Below, piece after piece: positions 1 through 8,819 of a DNA stretch of 64,000 nucleotides. Both the position numbers and the translations under genes were made by a program. The notes under the pieces are model-generated. The model ran no database searches, was not told the origin of the DNA, and worked only from the letters and a program-made list of their open reading frames with translations. The DNA is from Acidimicrobiales bacterium (lineage in GTDB: Bacteria > Actinomycetota > Acidimicrobiia > Acidimicrobiales > Aldehydirespiratoraceae), in the NCBI GenBank assembly GCA_041394245.1, contig JAWKIR010000002.1, forward strand, positions 1,488,001 to 1,552,000, in the 5' to 3' direction. The stretch's first letter is position 1; each line of letters opens with the position of its first letter.

Positions 1-1816
1 GTGACAACAAGAAGACTTCGTAGTCCATCGACAAACCGAACAGCACCGCGAAGAGCAGCATCGGGATGAACGACTGGATCGGTCCGGTGGCGTCGAGACC
101 GATCAGATCTTTCGCCCAACCCCATTGGAAGATCGCGACCATCACCCCGTACGCGGCGCCGATCGACAGCAGGTTCATGATCGCGGCTTTGATCGGAATC
201 ACGATCGAACGGAACACCACCATCAACAGCAGGAACGACATCCCGATCACCGCGCCGATGAAGACCGGCAGCCGGTCGGCCAGCGTGGTACCCAGGTCCT
301 CGAACACTGCGGTGACCCCGCCGAGATGGATTTCAAGACCGGCAGTGTTCGCCTTCGGGATGACGTCGGATCGCAAGCGAGAGAGAAGGTCGCGGGTGGC
401 TTCGTCCTGCGGGGATGTCGCCGGAAAGACCGAGGCGACGGCGGTGTCGCCGGCCGGGTTCATCGAGAACGGGGTGACCCCTGCGACACCGGGCTCGGTC
501 GCGATCGCATCAAGTGTGCGCTGGAGCGAAGTCTGGTCGCCGCCTGGGGGGACCTGGGCGACGACCAGGAACGGCCCGTTGAAACCCGGGCCGAACCCTT
601 CGGCGAGCAGGTCGTAGGCCCGCCGTGAAGTCTTTGTGGTGGGTTCGCTTCCGGCGTCGGCACTGCCGAGACGCAACGAGAACACCGGGATCGTCAATGT
701 CACCAGCAGGACCGTGCCGACGATGGCGAAGGGCCAGGGATGGCGTTGCACCATGCGGCTCCAACGGAACCAGCCCGATGTTCGATGCGCCGACTCGTCG
801 CGGTGCAACCCGGGAAGGCGCCAGGAGTCGATTCGGTGCCCTACCAGTCCGAGGGTCGCCGGCACCAAGGTGAGCGTTGCGGCGAGCACGACGACCACCG
901 CGACACCGACCCCGATGGCCAATGCCTGCACGATGGGAACCCGCATCAACAACATGCCCGAGAGCGAGATCACGACGGTCAAACCAGCGAATACGACAGC
1001 TCGTCCGGAGGTGTCCATTGCTCGGGCTACTGCGTCGGACACGTCGAGCCCCTCGTGGAGCGACGCCCGGAAACGGGTGACGATGAAGAGGGCATAGTCG
1101 ATGCCGACGCCGAGCCCGACGAGTGTGGCCAAGCGAGGTCCGAAGTCGGAAAGTTCGATCCAGTTGGCCAGCAGGTCGAGCAGCGAGAGGGCGACGCCGA
1201 GCGAGAACAACGCGGTGATCAGCGGGAGACCCATCGCAACAACGGATCCGAACGAGACCAACAAGACGATGATGGCAACCGCCAGGCCGATGCGCTCGGC
1301 CCGACCGCCCGGTCCCTCGATTTCGCTGAACTGAATCGCTCGACCGCCCGCCTCGACCTGAAGTCGGTCGGTGTTCGCGTTGGCGACCAGAGTCTTCAGC
1401 TCGTCCAGGACGTCGTCGGGAAGTTCGGAGCCGCGCTGATCGAATTGCACCGTCGCGAAGCCGACCGTGCCTCGTTGTGAGATCGTCCCGCCGTCGGCAG
1501 CGTAGGGGTCGTTGACCGAATCGACATGATCCAGAAGCGCGAGTTCAGCAATCAGCGAACCGATCTTCGCGACCACGTCGGGGGCTCGCACGTCGGTCGC
1601 GGCGAAGACCACGTCTGTTGTGTCGCCGGAGCGCTGGGGGAATCGGTCCTCGAGGAGATCGAAGGCCTGTTGTGACTCGGCACCCGGAACCTCGAAAACC
1701 AGGCTGGTCTCGCCGCCGAGGCTCCGCCCGACAAGGAGCGCGGAGATGAGTATCGCGACCCAGGCACCGATCACCCACCACCGGTGACCTGCGCACCATC
1801 GCCCCAGCCGGCTCAC
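1..1816 (-). CDS. MMPL/RND-family membrane transporter (partial, C-terminus beyond window)
   Basis: The frame opens with GTG at 1816 and stays open to the window edge, giving about 605 residues. The start overlaps the TetR stop as GTGA. Seen: an N-terminal membrane segment around residues 13-32, a first extracytoplasmic domain, a cluster of membrane segments around 165-330, a second soluble domain, and a second membrane cluster starting near 535. The family motif GLSMDYEVFLLS lies at about 594-605, at the very edge. MMPL proteins are proton-driven exporters of lipids or hydrophobic compounds. It is the last visible gene of the operon from 6821, so export of a lipophilic substrate or intermediate is inferred. 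Fewer than about 200 residues are probably missing. Confidence 0.9.
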   Translation of the reverse strand, partial: MSRLGRWCAGHRWWVIGAWVAILISALLVGRSLGGETSLVFEVPGAESQQAFDLLEDRFPQRSGDTTDVVFAATDVRAPDVVAKIGSLIAELALLDHVDSVNDPYAADGGTISQRGTVGFATVQFDQRGSELPDDVLDELKTLVANANTDRLQVEAGGRAIQFSEIEGPGGRAERIGLAVAIIVLLVSFGSVVAMGLPLITALFSLGVALSLLDLLANWIELSDFGPRLATLVGLGVGIDYALFIVTRFRASLHEGLDVSDAVARAMDTSGRAVVFAGLTVVISLSGMLLMRVPIVQALAIGVGVAVVVVLAATLTLVPATLGLVGHRIDSWRLPGLHRDESAHRTSGWFRWSRMVQRHPWPFAIVGTVLLVTLTIPVFSLRLGSADAGSEPTTKTSRRAYDLLAEGFGPGFNGPFLVVAQVPPGGDQTSLQRTLDAIATEPGVAGVTPFSMNPAGDTAVASVFPATSPQDEATRDLLSRLRSDVIPKANTAGLEIHLGGVTAVFEDLGTTLADRLPVFIGAVIGMSFLLLMVVFRSIVIPIKAAIMNLLSIGAAYGVMVAIFQWGWAKDLIGLDATGPIQSFIPMLLFAVLFGLSMDYEVFLLS

Positions 1817-2409
1817 TTCGTGGGCTCGAGCCCGTGAAGAATCAGGTCCATCACCGTCGATGCGACCGTGGTCGCATCGAACGCCGGTGCCGTGCCCTGC
1901 GACGCGATGATGTGGTGGAGACCACTGATGATGACTGCGCCGTACACGGCCGATGTGGTCGTCTCGACGTCGATCTGCCTGATGGTTCCGTCGGCGACAC
2001 CGATCGCGAGCAGCTTGGCGAGTGGCCGATGAAAGGCTGATTGCACTGCCTCCGCGATCCGCGGAAGCCGGTCGATCCGGCCGAATTCGGCCAGTAGTAC
2101 CTGGCATGTCGCGGGGTCGTTCGCCATTGCCCTCAGCTGAGTCTCGACCAGGTCCGCCAGGCGCTCATTGGCGCTGCGACGCGTCGCGACCGCATCAGCT
2201 GCGGCGGCCGATGTGCGATCGAGCCAATCCTCCAAGAGGAAGGCGAGGATCTCCTCCTTTCCCTCGAAGTTGTAATACAGCGTCGAACTCGGGACACCGG
2301 TGACTTCACTCAGCGCCTCGACCGTGGTGCCGTCGAAGCCTCGCTCGGCGAAGATCGTCGCGGCCTTTCGCATCTTCTTACGCATCTCATCGGAGATCGT
2401 TCGCATCAC
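1813..2409 (-). CDS. TetR/AcrR family transcriptional regulator
   Basis: A 198-residue protein with an N-terminal helix-turn-helix (GFDGTTVEALSEVTGVPSST, about residues 25-44, then LYYNFEGKEE), the TetR DNA-binding signature, and a helical ligand-binding C-terminal half. The start is GTG 2409 or ATG 2406; both overlap the stop of the upstream exporter gene, so translation is probably coupled. It sits between an MFS exporter and an MMPL transporter in one operon. It therefore likely represses its own operon and responds to the substrate being degraded or exported. The ligand is unknown. Confidence 0.92.
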   Translation of the reverse strand: MMRTISDEMRKKMRKAATIFAERGFDGTTVEALSEVTGVPSSTLYYNFEGKEEILAFLLEDWLDRTSAAAADAVATRRSANERLADLVETQLRAMANDPATCQVLLAEFGRIDRLPRIAEAVQSAFHRPLAKLLAIGVADGTIRQIDVETTTSAVYGAVIISGLHHIIASQGTAPAFDATTVASTVMDLILHGLEPTK

Positions 2410-3983
2410 ATCACCTCTTGATCGGCGGCCAGTTTGCTGGGGCTATGCCCGCGATCGACGAATGCAGCGGTCCGCAGCGGTCGCTCCTCGAGCAGCAACG
2501 AGACGAGCAGAACCAGCAGCGCAACCGGGAGCGCGGCCAAGAACACCTCGCCGATCGTGTCCGCGAGGGCCACCCGCACATCGTCACGCAACGCGGGAGC
2601 GAGAGCTTCGATCTGATCGGGGCTGTTGGCGAGTCGTCGAGCGCTGAGACCGGAAGGCAGACCGCCCGCCGCGATGCTGTCGAGTCGAGGTCCGAGCCGG
2701 GACGCGAGGATCGAACCGAAAACGGCCACGCCGATGGAAGCGCCGAACGACCGGGAGAACGAGACCAACGACGTGGTCACTCCAAGATCGCGAAATTCGA
2801 CTGCGTTTTGGCTGGCCATCGACGTGACAGGCATCACCGTGCCCATCCCGGCCCCGAGCATCGCCATGAGCGCGCCGACCTGCCACCCCGAGGTGGACGC
2901 GTCGAGCCGACTCAGCACCGCGACCACCGCGACCACCGCCAATGCGCCAACGATGAGGTACCGCTTGTAGAGCCCGGTTCGTGCCATCGCCCGGCCGGAG
3001 ACGATGGACGCTGCGGTCACGCCTACCATCAGCGGCGCGAGTAGGAGGCCCGAGTTCGTCGCGGAGACTCCTGCGACGCCTTGCAGGAACAGCGGGAGGA
3101 ACACAAGCCCGCCATACATCACCGCTCCGACGAGCAGGGCGACCACGGCGCTGACGGCGACGGGGCTCTGGGCAAGAAGACGCAACGGCAACAACGGGGC
3201 TGGGACTCGCCGACAGTGCGCGACGAAGAAACCGGCAAAGAGGACCCCACCAACGAGCATGCCGACGACGGTCGGCGACGTCCACGCGTACCGATCGCCA
3301 CCCCACGCCGACACCAACACCAGAGAACTCACAGAGACGATCAGCAACGCCGCGCCCACGACGTCGAGGTGGGCGTCCTGATCCTCGACGTCGTAGCGAA
3401 GCACTCGGTCGGTGAGAACGAGCGCCGCTGCCCCAATCGGGACATTCACGTAGAAGATCCAACGCCACGAGGCGTGGTCGACGAAGAACCCGCCCAGCAA
3501 GGGCCCCATCACACCGGCGACCGCGAACACTGCGGTGAAATACCCCATGTAGCGGCCCCGCTCCCGCGGCGACACGAGATCACCGATGATCACGAACGGC
3601 ATCGACATCAGACCACCGCCGCCGAGCCCCTGCACACCCCGAAACACGATCAGCTGCACCATCGACTGGGACAAGCCCGACAGGACCGACCCTATGAGGA
3701 ACAGCACGATCGCGGCTTGGAACGTGCGCCGCCGACCGACATGATCGCTGATTCTTCCGTACAAGGTGGTCCCGACCGTGGTCGCCAACAGGTAGGACAA
3801 CACAACCCACGAGAGCTGATCGACGTTGCCGAGATCGCCCACGATGGTCGGCAACGCCGTCGCCACAATCGTCGAATCCACCGACGCCAGAAACATGCCG
3901 GCCATCAGCCCACTGAACGCGACCAATACTGCGCGGTCCACGGCTCGCTTCGGTCCGTCGACCGTTCCGGGGGCGGCGGTCAT
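2406..3983 (-). CDS. MFS drug-type exporter, DHA2 (EmrB/QacA) family
   Basis: A 525-residue protein with about 14 predicted membrane segments. The DHA2 signature LASVDSTIVATALPTI is at residues 32-47 and the motif-A loop GRISDHVGRRR at about 76-86. Members are proton antiporters that expel hydrophobic compounds. The ATG at 3983 lies inside the 3' end of the DUF35 gene (4-base overlap), and its own stop overlaps the TetR start, so the genes are tightly coupled. Finding it in a P450/thiolase operon suggests export of a toxic substrate or dead-end product, but the cargo cannot be told from sequence. Confidence 0.92.
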   Translation of the reverse strand: MTAAPGTVDGPKRAVDRAVLVAFSGLMAGMFLASVDSTIVATALPTIVGDLGNVDQLSWVVLSYLLATTVGTTLYGRISDHVGRRRTFQAAIVLFLIGSVLSGLSQSMVQLIVFRGVQGLGGGGLMSMPFVIIGDLVSPRERGRYMGYFTAVFAVAGVMGPLLGGFFVDHASWRWIFYVNVPIGAAALVLTDRVLRYDVEDQDAHLDVVGAALLIVSVSSLVLVSAWGGDRYAWTSPTVVGMLVGGVLFAGFFVAHCRRVPAPLLPLRLLAQSPVAVSAVVALLVGAVMYGGLVFLPLFLQGVAGVSATNSGLLLAPLMVGVTAASIVSGRAMARTGLYKRYLIVGALAVVAVVAVLSRLDASTSGWQVGALMAMLGAGMGTVMPVTSMASQNAVEFRDLGVTTSLVSFSRSFGASIGVAVFGSILASRLGPRLDSIAAGGLPSGLSARRLANSPDQIEALAPALRDDVRVALADTIGEVFLAALPVALLVLLVSLLLEERPLRTAAFVDRGHSPSKLAADQEVM

Positions 3984-4414
3984 GACGAGGAATCCCCTGC
4001 GGTCGCGGGAGCGAAGACGGGTACCCGATAGTCACCACCGGCCAGTGGGACAATCTTGACCTGCACCGACATTCCGATCGCGATGTCGGCAGGGTCGATG
4101 TCGACGAGGCGCGCGGGGAGACGGAGCCCGGGTTGGTCATCGAGATCGACCAATGCCACTGCGTAGGGAAGATCTTCGAGGTAGCCGGGCACGGTCGGGT
4201 GTCGCACAACGATGAAGCTGAACACTTCTCCGGTTCCGATAACCGGCTGGAATTCGAGCGCGCCGGCGCATTGGTTGCAGGCCTCGCCCGGAGGATGCTG
4301 AAAGCGGCCACACGCAGAACAGTGCTGCATCGCAAGGTGGCCACCGTCGAGGGCGCTCCAGAAGCCGGAACTGTCGACGTCCACCATCGGCTGCAGGGGA
4401 ATCGAATCGTTCAT
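3980..4414 (-). CDS. DUF35 zinc-ribbon/OB-fold acyl-CoA-associated protein
   Basis: A 144-residue protein. Four cysteines form a rubredoxin-like zinc ribbon (C32-x2-C35 and C46-x2-C49), followed by an OB-fold (about residues 55-135). In known systems DUF35 proteins bind thiolase-like partners; in steroid degraders the DUF35 domain of ChsH2 binds the aldolase Ltp2 and is needed for activity. The gene overlaps the start of the MFS gene and is immediately followed upstream by a thiolase-like gene (4-base overlap). I infer that these two products form one complex. The substrate is unknown. Confidence 0.88.
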   Translation of the reverse strand: MNDSIPLQPMVDVDSSGFWSALDGGHLAMQHCSACGRFQHPPGEACNQCAGALEFQPVIGTGEVFSFIVVRHPTVPGYLEDLPYAVALVDLDDQPGLRLPARLVDIDPADIAIGMSVQVKIVPLAGGDYRVPVFAPATAGDSSS

Positions 4415-5583
4415 CCGAGTTCGCCGGTATAGATGATCGCGCCGCCGTACGGTCCCGCGCCGGCGGTGACGAGGGCGTTCGTGGCGTCGGGAACCTGTCG
4501 ACTACCGGCCGCTCGGCGGAGCTGGAGAACGGCCTCGTAGTGGTGATTCATTCCGTGGATGTAGCCCTCCGAAAGCAGACCCCCGTGCGGGTTGACGACG
4601 ACGTCGCCTCCGTAGGTCGCTCGACCGCCGGCGAAGAAGTCGCCGACCTCACCCTTGTCGCAGAACCCGAAGTCCTCCATCACCGCCATCACGGTGTAGG
4701 TGAAGCAGTCGTAGATGCATGCCACATCGATGTCGGCGGGTCCCATTCCGGCTCGCTCCCAAAGAGTGGGCGCGGCAAAATGCGAGAACATGACGCTCGG
4801 GTCGGCCCATTGGTCCCAGGATCCGCCCTGCCCATGGCTTTCGGCCGCAGCATGCATTCGAACCGGAGGATGGGGAAGGTCCCGAGCACGATCGAGCGTC
4901 GTGATCACGATTGCGACAGCTCCATCGACCTCCATCGTGCAGTCGAGGAGACGCAGCGGCTCGTGTACCCAACGCGTCGCGAGATAGTCATCCATCGAAA
5001 TCAGGTCGCGGTTGATCGCATGAGGGTTGTCGTGCGCGTGACGACGTTGAGTGATCGCGACCTGCCCGAGATCCTCACAGCTGCTGCCGTGGATGTGCTG
5101 GTGTCGTCGAGCCCACATCGCCATCCACTGCGGAGGCGTCATGTAGCCCTGCGGGGCGGAGAACTGACCCTCTCCGGGAACCGCCATCGGGGTGTTGTCG
5201 CCGGTCGCCACTCCGAAGCGCTTCCCCGATCTGCCGTTGAGCGATCGGTAGACGAGCACGGTCTTCGCCTGGCCGGTCTGCACCGCGGCGGCCGCGTTGG
5301 TGACGACCGCGCAGGCCTGATTTCCTCCGCCGAAGATATCCAGGCAGAAGCTCAGCTGGTCGACGCCGACCGCTTGCGCAACCGCGACACCGAGATGGGA
5401 ATCGCCGGCTTGGAAATCGGCGATGCCATCGATGTCGCCCGGTTGGAGTCCGGCGTCGGCGATCGCGGCTCGGCATGCTTCAGCGGCCATGCCCAGCGTC
5501 GTACGGCCCGACTCGCGCGAGTACGCGGTCCGCCCAATACCGACAACAGCCGCCTGTGAAGCCAGGCTTCGCGTGGCCGTCAT
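4411..5583 (-). CDS. SCP2/Ltp2-type thiolase-like protein (probable acyl-CoA retro-aldolase)
   Basis: A 390-residue thiolase-fold protein of the lipid-transfer/SCP2 branch. The segment YDCFTY (291-296) and a C-terminal block with NPHGGLLSEGYIHG match the Ltp2-type layout. The position normally holding the nucleophilic cysteine reads GGGNQACAVV (C91), without the usual CASG context. Ltp2 proteins are known to cleave beta-hydroxyacyl-CoA side chains rather than perform thiolysis, together with a DUF35 partner. The DUF35 gene follows directly, which supports this reading. Ordinary thiolase activity is less likely but not excluded. Confidence 0.85.
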   Translation of the reverse strand: MTATRSLASQAAVVGIGRTAYSRESGRTTLGMAAEACRAAIADAGLQPGDIDGIADFQAGDSHLGVAVAQAVGVDQLSFCLDIFGGGNQACAVVTNAAAAVQTGQAKTVLVYRSLNGRSGKRFGVATGDNTPMAVPGEGQFSAPQGYMTPPQWMAMWARRHQHIHGSSCEDLGQVAITQRRHAHDNPHAINRDLISMDDYLATRWVHEPLRLLDCTMEVDGAVAIVITTLDRARDLPHPPVRMHAAAESHGQGGSWDQWADPSVMFSHFAAPTLWERAGMGPADIDVACIYDCFTYTVMAVMEDFGFCDKGEVGDFFAGGRATYGGDVVVNPHGGLLSEGYIHGMNHHYEAVLQLRRAAGSRQVPDATNALVTAGAGPYGGAIIYTGELG

Positions 5584-6821
5584 CAGGGCGAAAGAGCGAC
5601 CGGAATCGACTCGAAGCCGCGGAGAATCGGGTTACGAGTCGGTACCGCAGGACCGGCCGGTTGAAGTTCGAGCCCCTGGGCCAGGAGCGCGTCGAGCGCG
5701 GCGCGAGTTTCCAGCCGGGCGAGCTGAGCGCCGAGGCAGTAATGAATCCCGTGTCCGAGGGCAAGATGGTCTGCGGTGTCGCGTTCGACTCGAAAAACGT
5801 CAGGATCCGCGAACACTGTTTCGTCGCGGTTCGCGGCGGCGAAAAGGACGAACACGTTCGCGGACGTCGGAAGCCGAACCCCACCGAGCTCGCACGCCGC
5901 TGTCGTTTGGCGAAAGAGGCCCTGGACTGGAGCGCCGTGGCGCAGACCCTCTTCGACCGCTGCCGCGGTGAGATCCGGCCGGCGCCGAAGCAGGTCGAGC
6001 TGCTCGGGGTGAGCCCAGAAGGAATGTTGCAGATTGCCCAGCAGGTTCGTCGTGGTCTCGTTGCCGGCAACAAGCAGAAGAATGCAGAACATCACCACCT
6101 CGATCGTGGACAGCTCCTCCCCGTCGGGAGTCGCCTGAGCGATCGCGCTGATCAGATCGTCGCTTGGGTCACGACGCCGTTGCTCGGTCACGTTCCAGAA
6201 GAACTCCGACATCTCCGCGAGGTCACCGCTTACCGCCTCGACATCGATCTGCGCGGCAAGCGAGCCGACCAGCGCATCGGACCAGCGCCGAAAGTCGGCC
6301 ATACGGTCGACCGGGATGCCGAGTACCTCCGCGATCAGCCGCACCGGCAACGGCACTGCAAGGTCGCGCACAAGATCCGCGTCGCCAGCCGCCGCGTTGC
6401 CGGCGAGACCACGCACCAGCTCATCCGCGAGCACCTTGGCCCGTGGCTCCCAAGCTGCGATCGACTTCTTTGTGAACGGCCGTGACACGACTCGGCGCAG
6501 AAGGGTGTGGTCCGGAGGATCGCTGGCGATCAGAACCCGCGACCCGAAGACCCGATCGAGCCCGATCGCCTGGGCCCGACCCTCGCTGGCGGCAGGGCCG
6601 ACCCGGCCCGACATGAACGCCTCGTAGCCGTGCGCCGACGAATACAGCGACGGATGATGAAGAGCCTCGAGGACGTCCCGATGGCGCGCAACGACCCACA
6701 TGTCGTTGCGTTCGTCGTACACGACCCCTGCCCGACGGAACGCCGCATAGGACGGATACGGATCGGCGATCACCGAACCGGAAAACAGATCCGGCGGATC
6801 AAGTGCTGCCTGAATGCTCAT
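5583..6821 (-). CDS. Cytochrome P450
   Basis: A 412-residue soluble bacterial P450. Seen: I-helix oxygen-activation motif AGNETT (252-257), ExxR as EGLR (291-294), and heme-binding loop LGHGIHYCLG (355-364) with Cys362 as the iron ligand. The phenylalanine that normally opens the FxxGxxxCxG loop is leucine (355). It heads the leftward operon and its stop overlaps the thiolase start, so it probably performs the first hydroxylation of the pathway substrate. Redox partners are not in this operon; the small ferredoxin at 16111 is a candidate donor. Confidence 0.94.
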   Translation of the reverse strand: MSIQAALDPPDLFSGSVIADPYPSYAAFRRAGVVYDERNDMWVVARHRDVLEALHHPSLYSSAHGYEAFMSGRVGPAASEGRAQAIGLDRVFGSRVLIASDPPDHTLLRRVVSRPFTKKSIAAWEPRAKVLADELVRGLAGNAAAGDADLVRDLAVPLPVRLIAEVLGIPVDRMADFRRWSDALVGSLAAQIDVEAVSGDLAEMSEFFWNVTEQRRRDPSDDLISAIAQATPDGEELSTIEVVMFCILLLVAGNETTTNLLGNLQHSFWAHPEQLDLLRRRPDLTAAAVEEGLRHGAPVQGLFRQTTAACELGGVRLPTSANVFVLFAAANRDETVFADPDVFRVERDTADHLALGHGIHYCLGAQLARLETRAALDALLAQGLELQPAGPAVPTRNPILRGFESIPVALSP

Positions 6822-6877
6822 CGACAGAGTCCTCGCACGCGTTCCAACTCCTTCAATCGAGGGTCCCCGGTCCGCAT

Positions 6878-7282
6878 CTATGAACCCGGCCGGCCATCAC
6901 CGGAGCCGAGACCCCCACCGACGGGCACCGCGATGCTCTCCACAATCGCCTTTGTTCGGCGCTGGAGCCGGTGAGGTACGTCACGATGCAGCCACTGCGC
7001 GACACGAGAGGGCGATGCCGACACAAGAACCCTGTGCGCAGCAAAACGAGACAGCGCAGCATCCACCGCCACCGTCAAGTCGACCGCTCCGATCTCCCCG
7101 GCCACGCTCGCGTCGAGCAACTCCACTCGCGTGATCGTCTCCTCAAGAAGATCATCCGCGTGGTCGCCCGCGGCGACGACATACACATCAACCGGCGGAT
7201 CGCTGTGGACGTAACCATCGATACGCCGCCCCAGCGCTTCCTGATCAAGATCATCTGTTGCCACCACGAGAAGCTTCAGCAT
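6878..7282 (-). CDS. Small alpha/beta protein, possibly universal-stress-like
   Basis: A 134-residue protein beginning MLKLLVVATDDLD. I chose ATG 7282 because GGAGG (7295-7291) lies eight bases upstream; a TTG at 7297 would add five residues. The alternating beta/alpha pattern (LLVVAT, VDVYVVAAG, RVLVSASP) resembles nucleotide-binding or universal-stress folds, but no clear ATP motif is present. It is preceded by a perfect inverted repeat at 7324-7342 and lies 56 bases upstream of the P450 start, so it could be the first gene of that operon. No specific function is assigned. Confidence 0.6.
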   Translation of the reverse strand: MLKLLVVATDDLDQEALGRRIDGYVHSDPPVDVYVVAAGDHADDLLEETITRVELLDASVAGEIGAVDLTVAVDAALSRFAAHRVLVSASPSRVAQWLHRDVPHRLQRRTKAIVESIAVPVGGGLGSGDGRPGS

Positions 7283-7323
7283 CACCGAGACCTCCAAGTC
7301 TCACGTCGCGTTCGGCACACGTG

Positions 7324-7342
7324 ATTGGAACACGCTTCCAAT
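7324..7342. promoter_or_regulatory. Candidate operator: 7-bp inverted repeat, 5-bp spacer
   Basis: ATTGGAA - CACGC - TTCCAAT is a perfect inverted repeat 42 bases upstream of the start at 7282. The size and place fit a dimeric TetR-type repressor site controlling the leftward genes from 7282. Which regulator binds is unknown; the TetR genes at 1813 and 7582 are both candidates. Confidence 0.5.
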
Positions 7343-7581
7343 ATACTACTCCAGATACGGCGGGGCAACCGGATCCGGTCTCTCCCCGGACGTGGCCGGC
7401 GCTGAGACGTCGATTACGCGGCACGAACTCGTCGACCGTTCATGTTTCGGAGAAACACCGGTCACGCCGAATCTCGCAGCGACCCTTGCCGCGAGACTTG
7501 TCCGGGCTTCCTGAGATCGACTCCGAGGCGAGCAGGCCGGGCGGTCGGACGATCCGGCGAGAGCCGTCGAACACCGTGACG

Positions 7582-8184
7582 TCAAGGACTCGGGTCGCGG
7601 CCTCGCGCTTCGCTCGCAGGTTCGACCAGCAAAGAGTCAACCAGCGCGACCACAAAGCGAGTGTCCGGGGTCCCGCCCGAGAAAAGGAATCGGTGGACGA
7701 TGGGACCAACCAACATGGCGACCGCATCGTCGACGCTCAGACGTGAGGCCACAGTCCGATCGTCACGGACCGCAGCCAATATGGCCCGCAACACCCTGGT
7801 GCCTTCTCCATGGACTGCTTCGTTCAGGTCTGCCCACTCCCGGTCGTCTCGAGCCATGTGCGCCATCGCGGCCACCATGTGGCCCAGACCGGTTGTCGTG
7901 ATCGCCGTCACGAATGCCTGGAGTTCAGCGATGAGATCCTGCCGAGTGATCCCCGACGGGACGGTGTGGGTCAGGCGGGCCTGTTCCGATATCGCGTCCC
8001 GGAGAAGGTCGAGGCGATTCGGCCAGTGGCGGTAGAGCGTCGACCGGGCGTAGCCACTGCGGTCGGCGACGTTCGCCACGGTTACCTGATCCCAGCCTTT
8101 GGTGAGCAGCAACTCGCGGGCTGCCGACAGAACTGTCGTGTGCGTCCTTACAACCCGAGGATCAGTGCCAACCGCATCCACCAT
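7582..8184 (-). CDS. TetR family transcriptional regulator
   Basis: A 200-residue protein with the helix-turn-helix block WDQVTVANVADRSGYARSTL (about residues 31-50) followed by YRHWPNR, typical of TetR regulators, and a divergent helical C-terminal domain. It is divergent from the universal stress gene at 8289 and the exporter at 8820. The intervening 104 bases contain overlapping short inverted repeats, so it likely controls that pair and itself. The C-terminal half is rich in Val/Ala and offers no ligand clue. Confidence 0.9.
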   Translation of the reverse strand: MVDAVGTDPRVVRTHTTVLSAARELLLTKGWDQVTVANVADRSGYARSTLYRHWPNRLDLLRDAISEQARLTHTVPSGITRQDLIAELQAFVTAITTTGLGHMVAAMAHMARDDREWADLNEAVHGEGTRVLRAILAAVRDDRTVASRLSVDDAVAMLVGPIVHRFLFSGGTPDTRFVVALVDSLLVEPASEARGRDPSP

Positions 8185-8221
8185 GTGTGCACCTCACGAA
8201 ATCGGACAGATTGCCGAATAG

Positions 8222-8246
8222 AGGACCAGATGTCCTGTTTCGGACA
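8222..8246. promoter_or_regulatory. Overlapping inverted repeats in TetR/stress-gene divergent promoter
   Basis: Two perfect short inverted repeats overlap: AGGAC-CAGAT-GTCCT (8222-8236) and TGTCC-TGTTTC-GGACA (8231-8246). They lie between the TetR start at 8184 and the stress gene start at 8289. This is a plausible binding site for the adjacent TetR protein. I saw no convincing -35/-10 pair, so the exact promoter is not assigned. Confidence 0.45.
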
Positions 8247-8288
8247 AAGTGTAGCCTATCCTCGGCAACGACCGAACAGGGAGCCGAG

Positions 8289-8777
8289 ATGGACGAACCG
8301 CACGACAGCGTCACCACGACTGAGGCTGAGTCGCCCCGCTTGGCTACCCTCGTCGTGGGAGTGGACCTCTCATCTGAATCGCTGTATGCGCTGGACCTCG
8401 CGGCCGAGATCGGCGCCGGACACAGAGCCGAAATACGAGTCGTCCATGTGCATCCGCAGCTCAGCGCCCTCGCCTTCAGCCCCATGGCCGCAGGAGAGTA
8501 CGAGAAGGCGCAGGCGGAAATCATGGACGCCCTCGAGGCCGAGGCAGCGACGCGACTGAGGTCCTATGCGGGCACTTGGTCGACCACATCGCGTCGGGGC
8601 CATGTCGGTCACGAGATTCTGGCCGAGGCCGACGAGGTCGATGCCGACCTCGTCATCGTCGGCCACCGAAGTCATGGCACGTTGCATGACGCGCTCCTCG
8701 GCTCGGTCGCCACCGGCACCGTCCACCACAGCCGCCGGTCAATCCTCGTCGCGATACCGCCTCGCCGAGAAGCCTGA
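8289..8777 (+). CDS. Universal stress protein (UspA family)
   Basis: A 162-residue protein. ATG 8289 is preceded by GGGAG (8279-8283). The fold pattern LATLVVGVDLSSES near residue 18, HVHP in the middle, and C-terminal VGHRSHG ... LLGSVATG ... RSILVA match UspA proteins. The ATP-binding G-x2-G-x9-G(S/T) signature is present only in variant form: RSHG replaces the first glycine and the spacing to GS is seven residues, so nucleotide binding is uncertain. The exporter gene follows after 42 bases in the same direction, suggesting co-transcription in a stress response. Confidence 0.87.
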   Translation: MDEPHDSVTTTEAESPRLATLVVGVDLSSESLYALDLAAEIGAGHRAEIRVVHVHPQLSALAFSPMAAGEYEKAQAEIMDALEAEAATRLRSYAGTWSTTSRRGHVGHEILAEADEVDADLVIVGHRSHGTLHDALLGSVATGTVHHSRRSILVAIPPRREA

Positions 8778-8819
8778 CGCCGACGACCGCCCCTCCGACG
8801 ACGAAAGACAGATCCTCCC

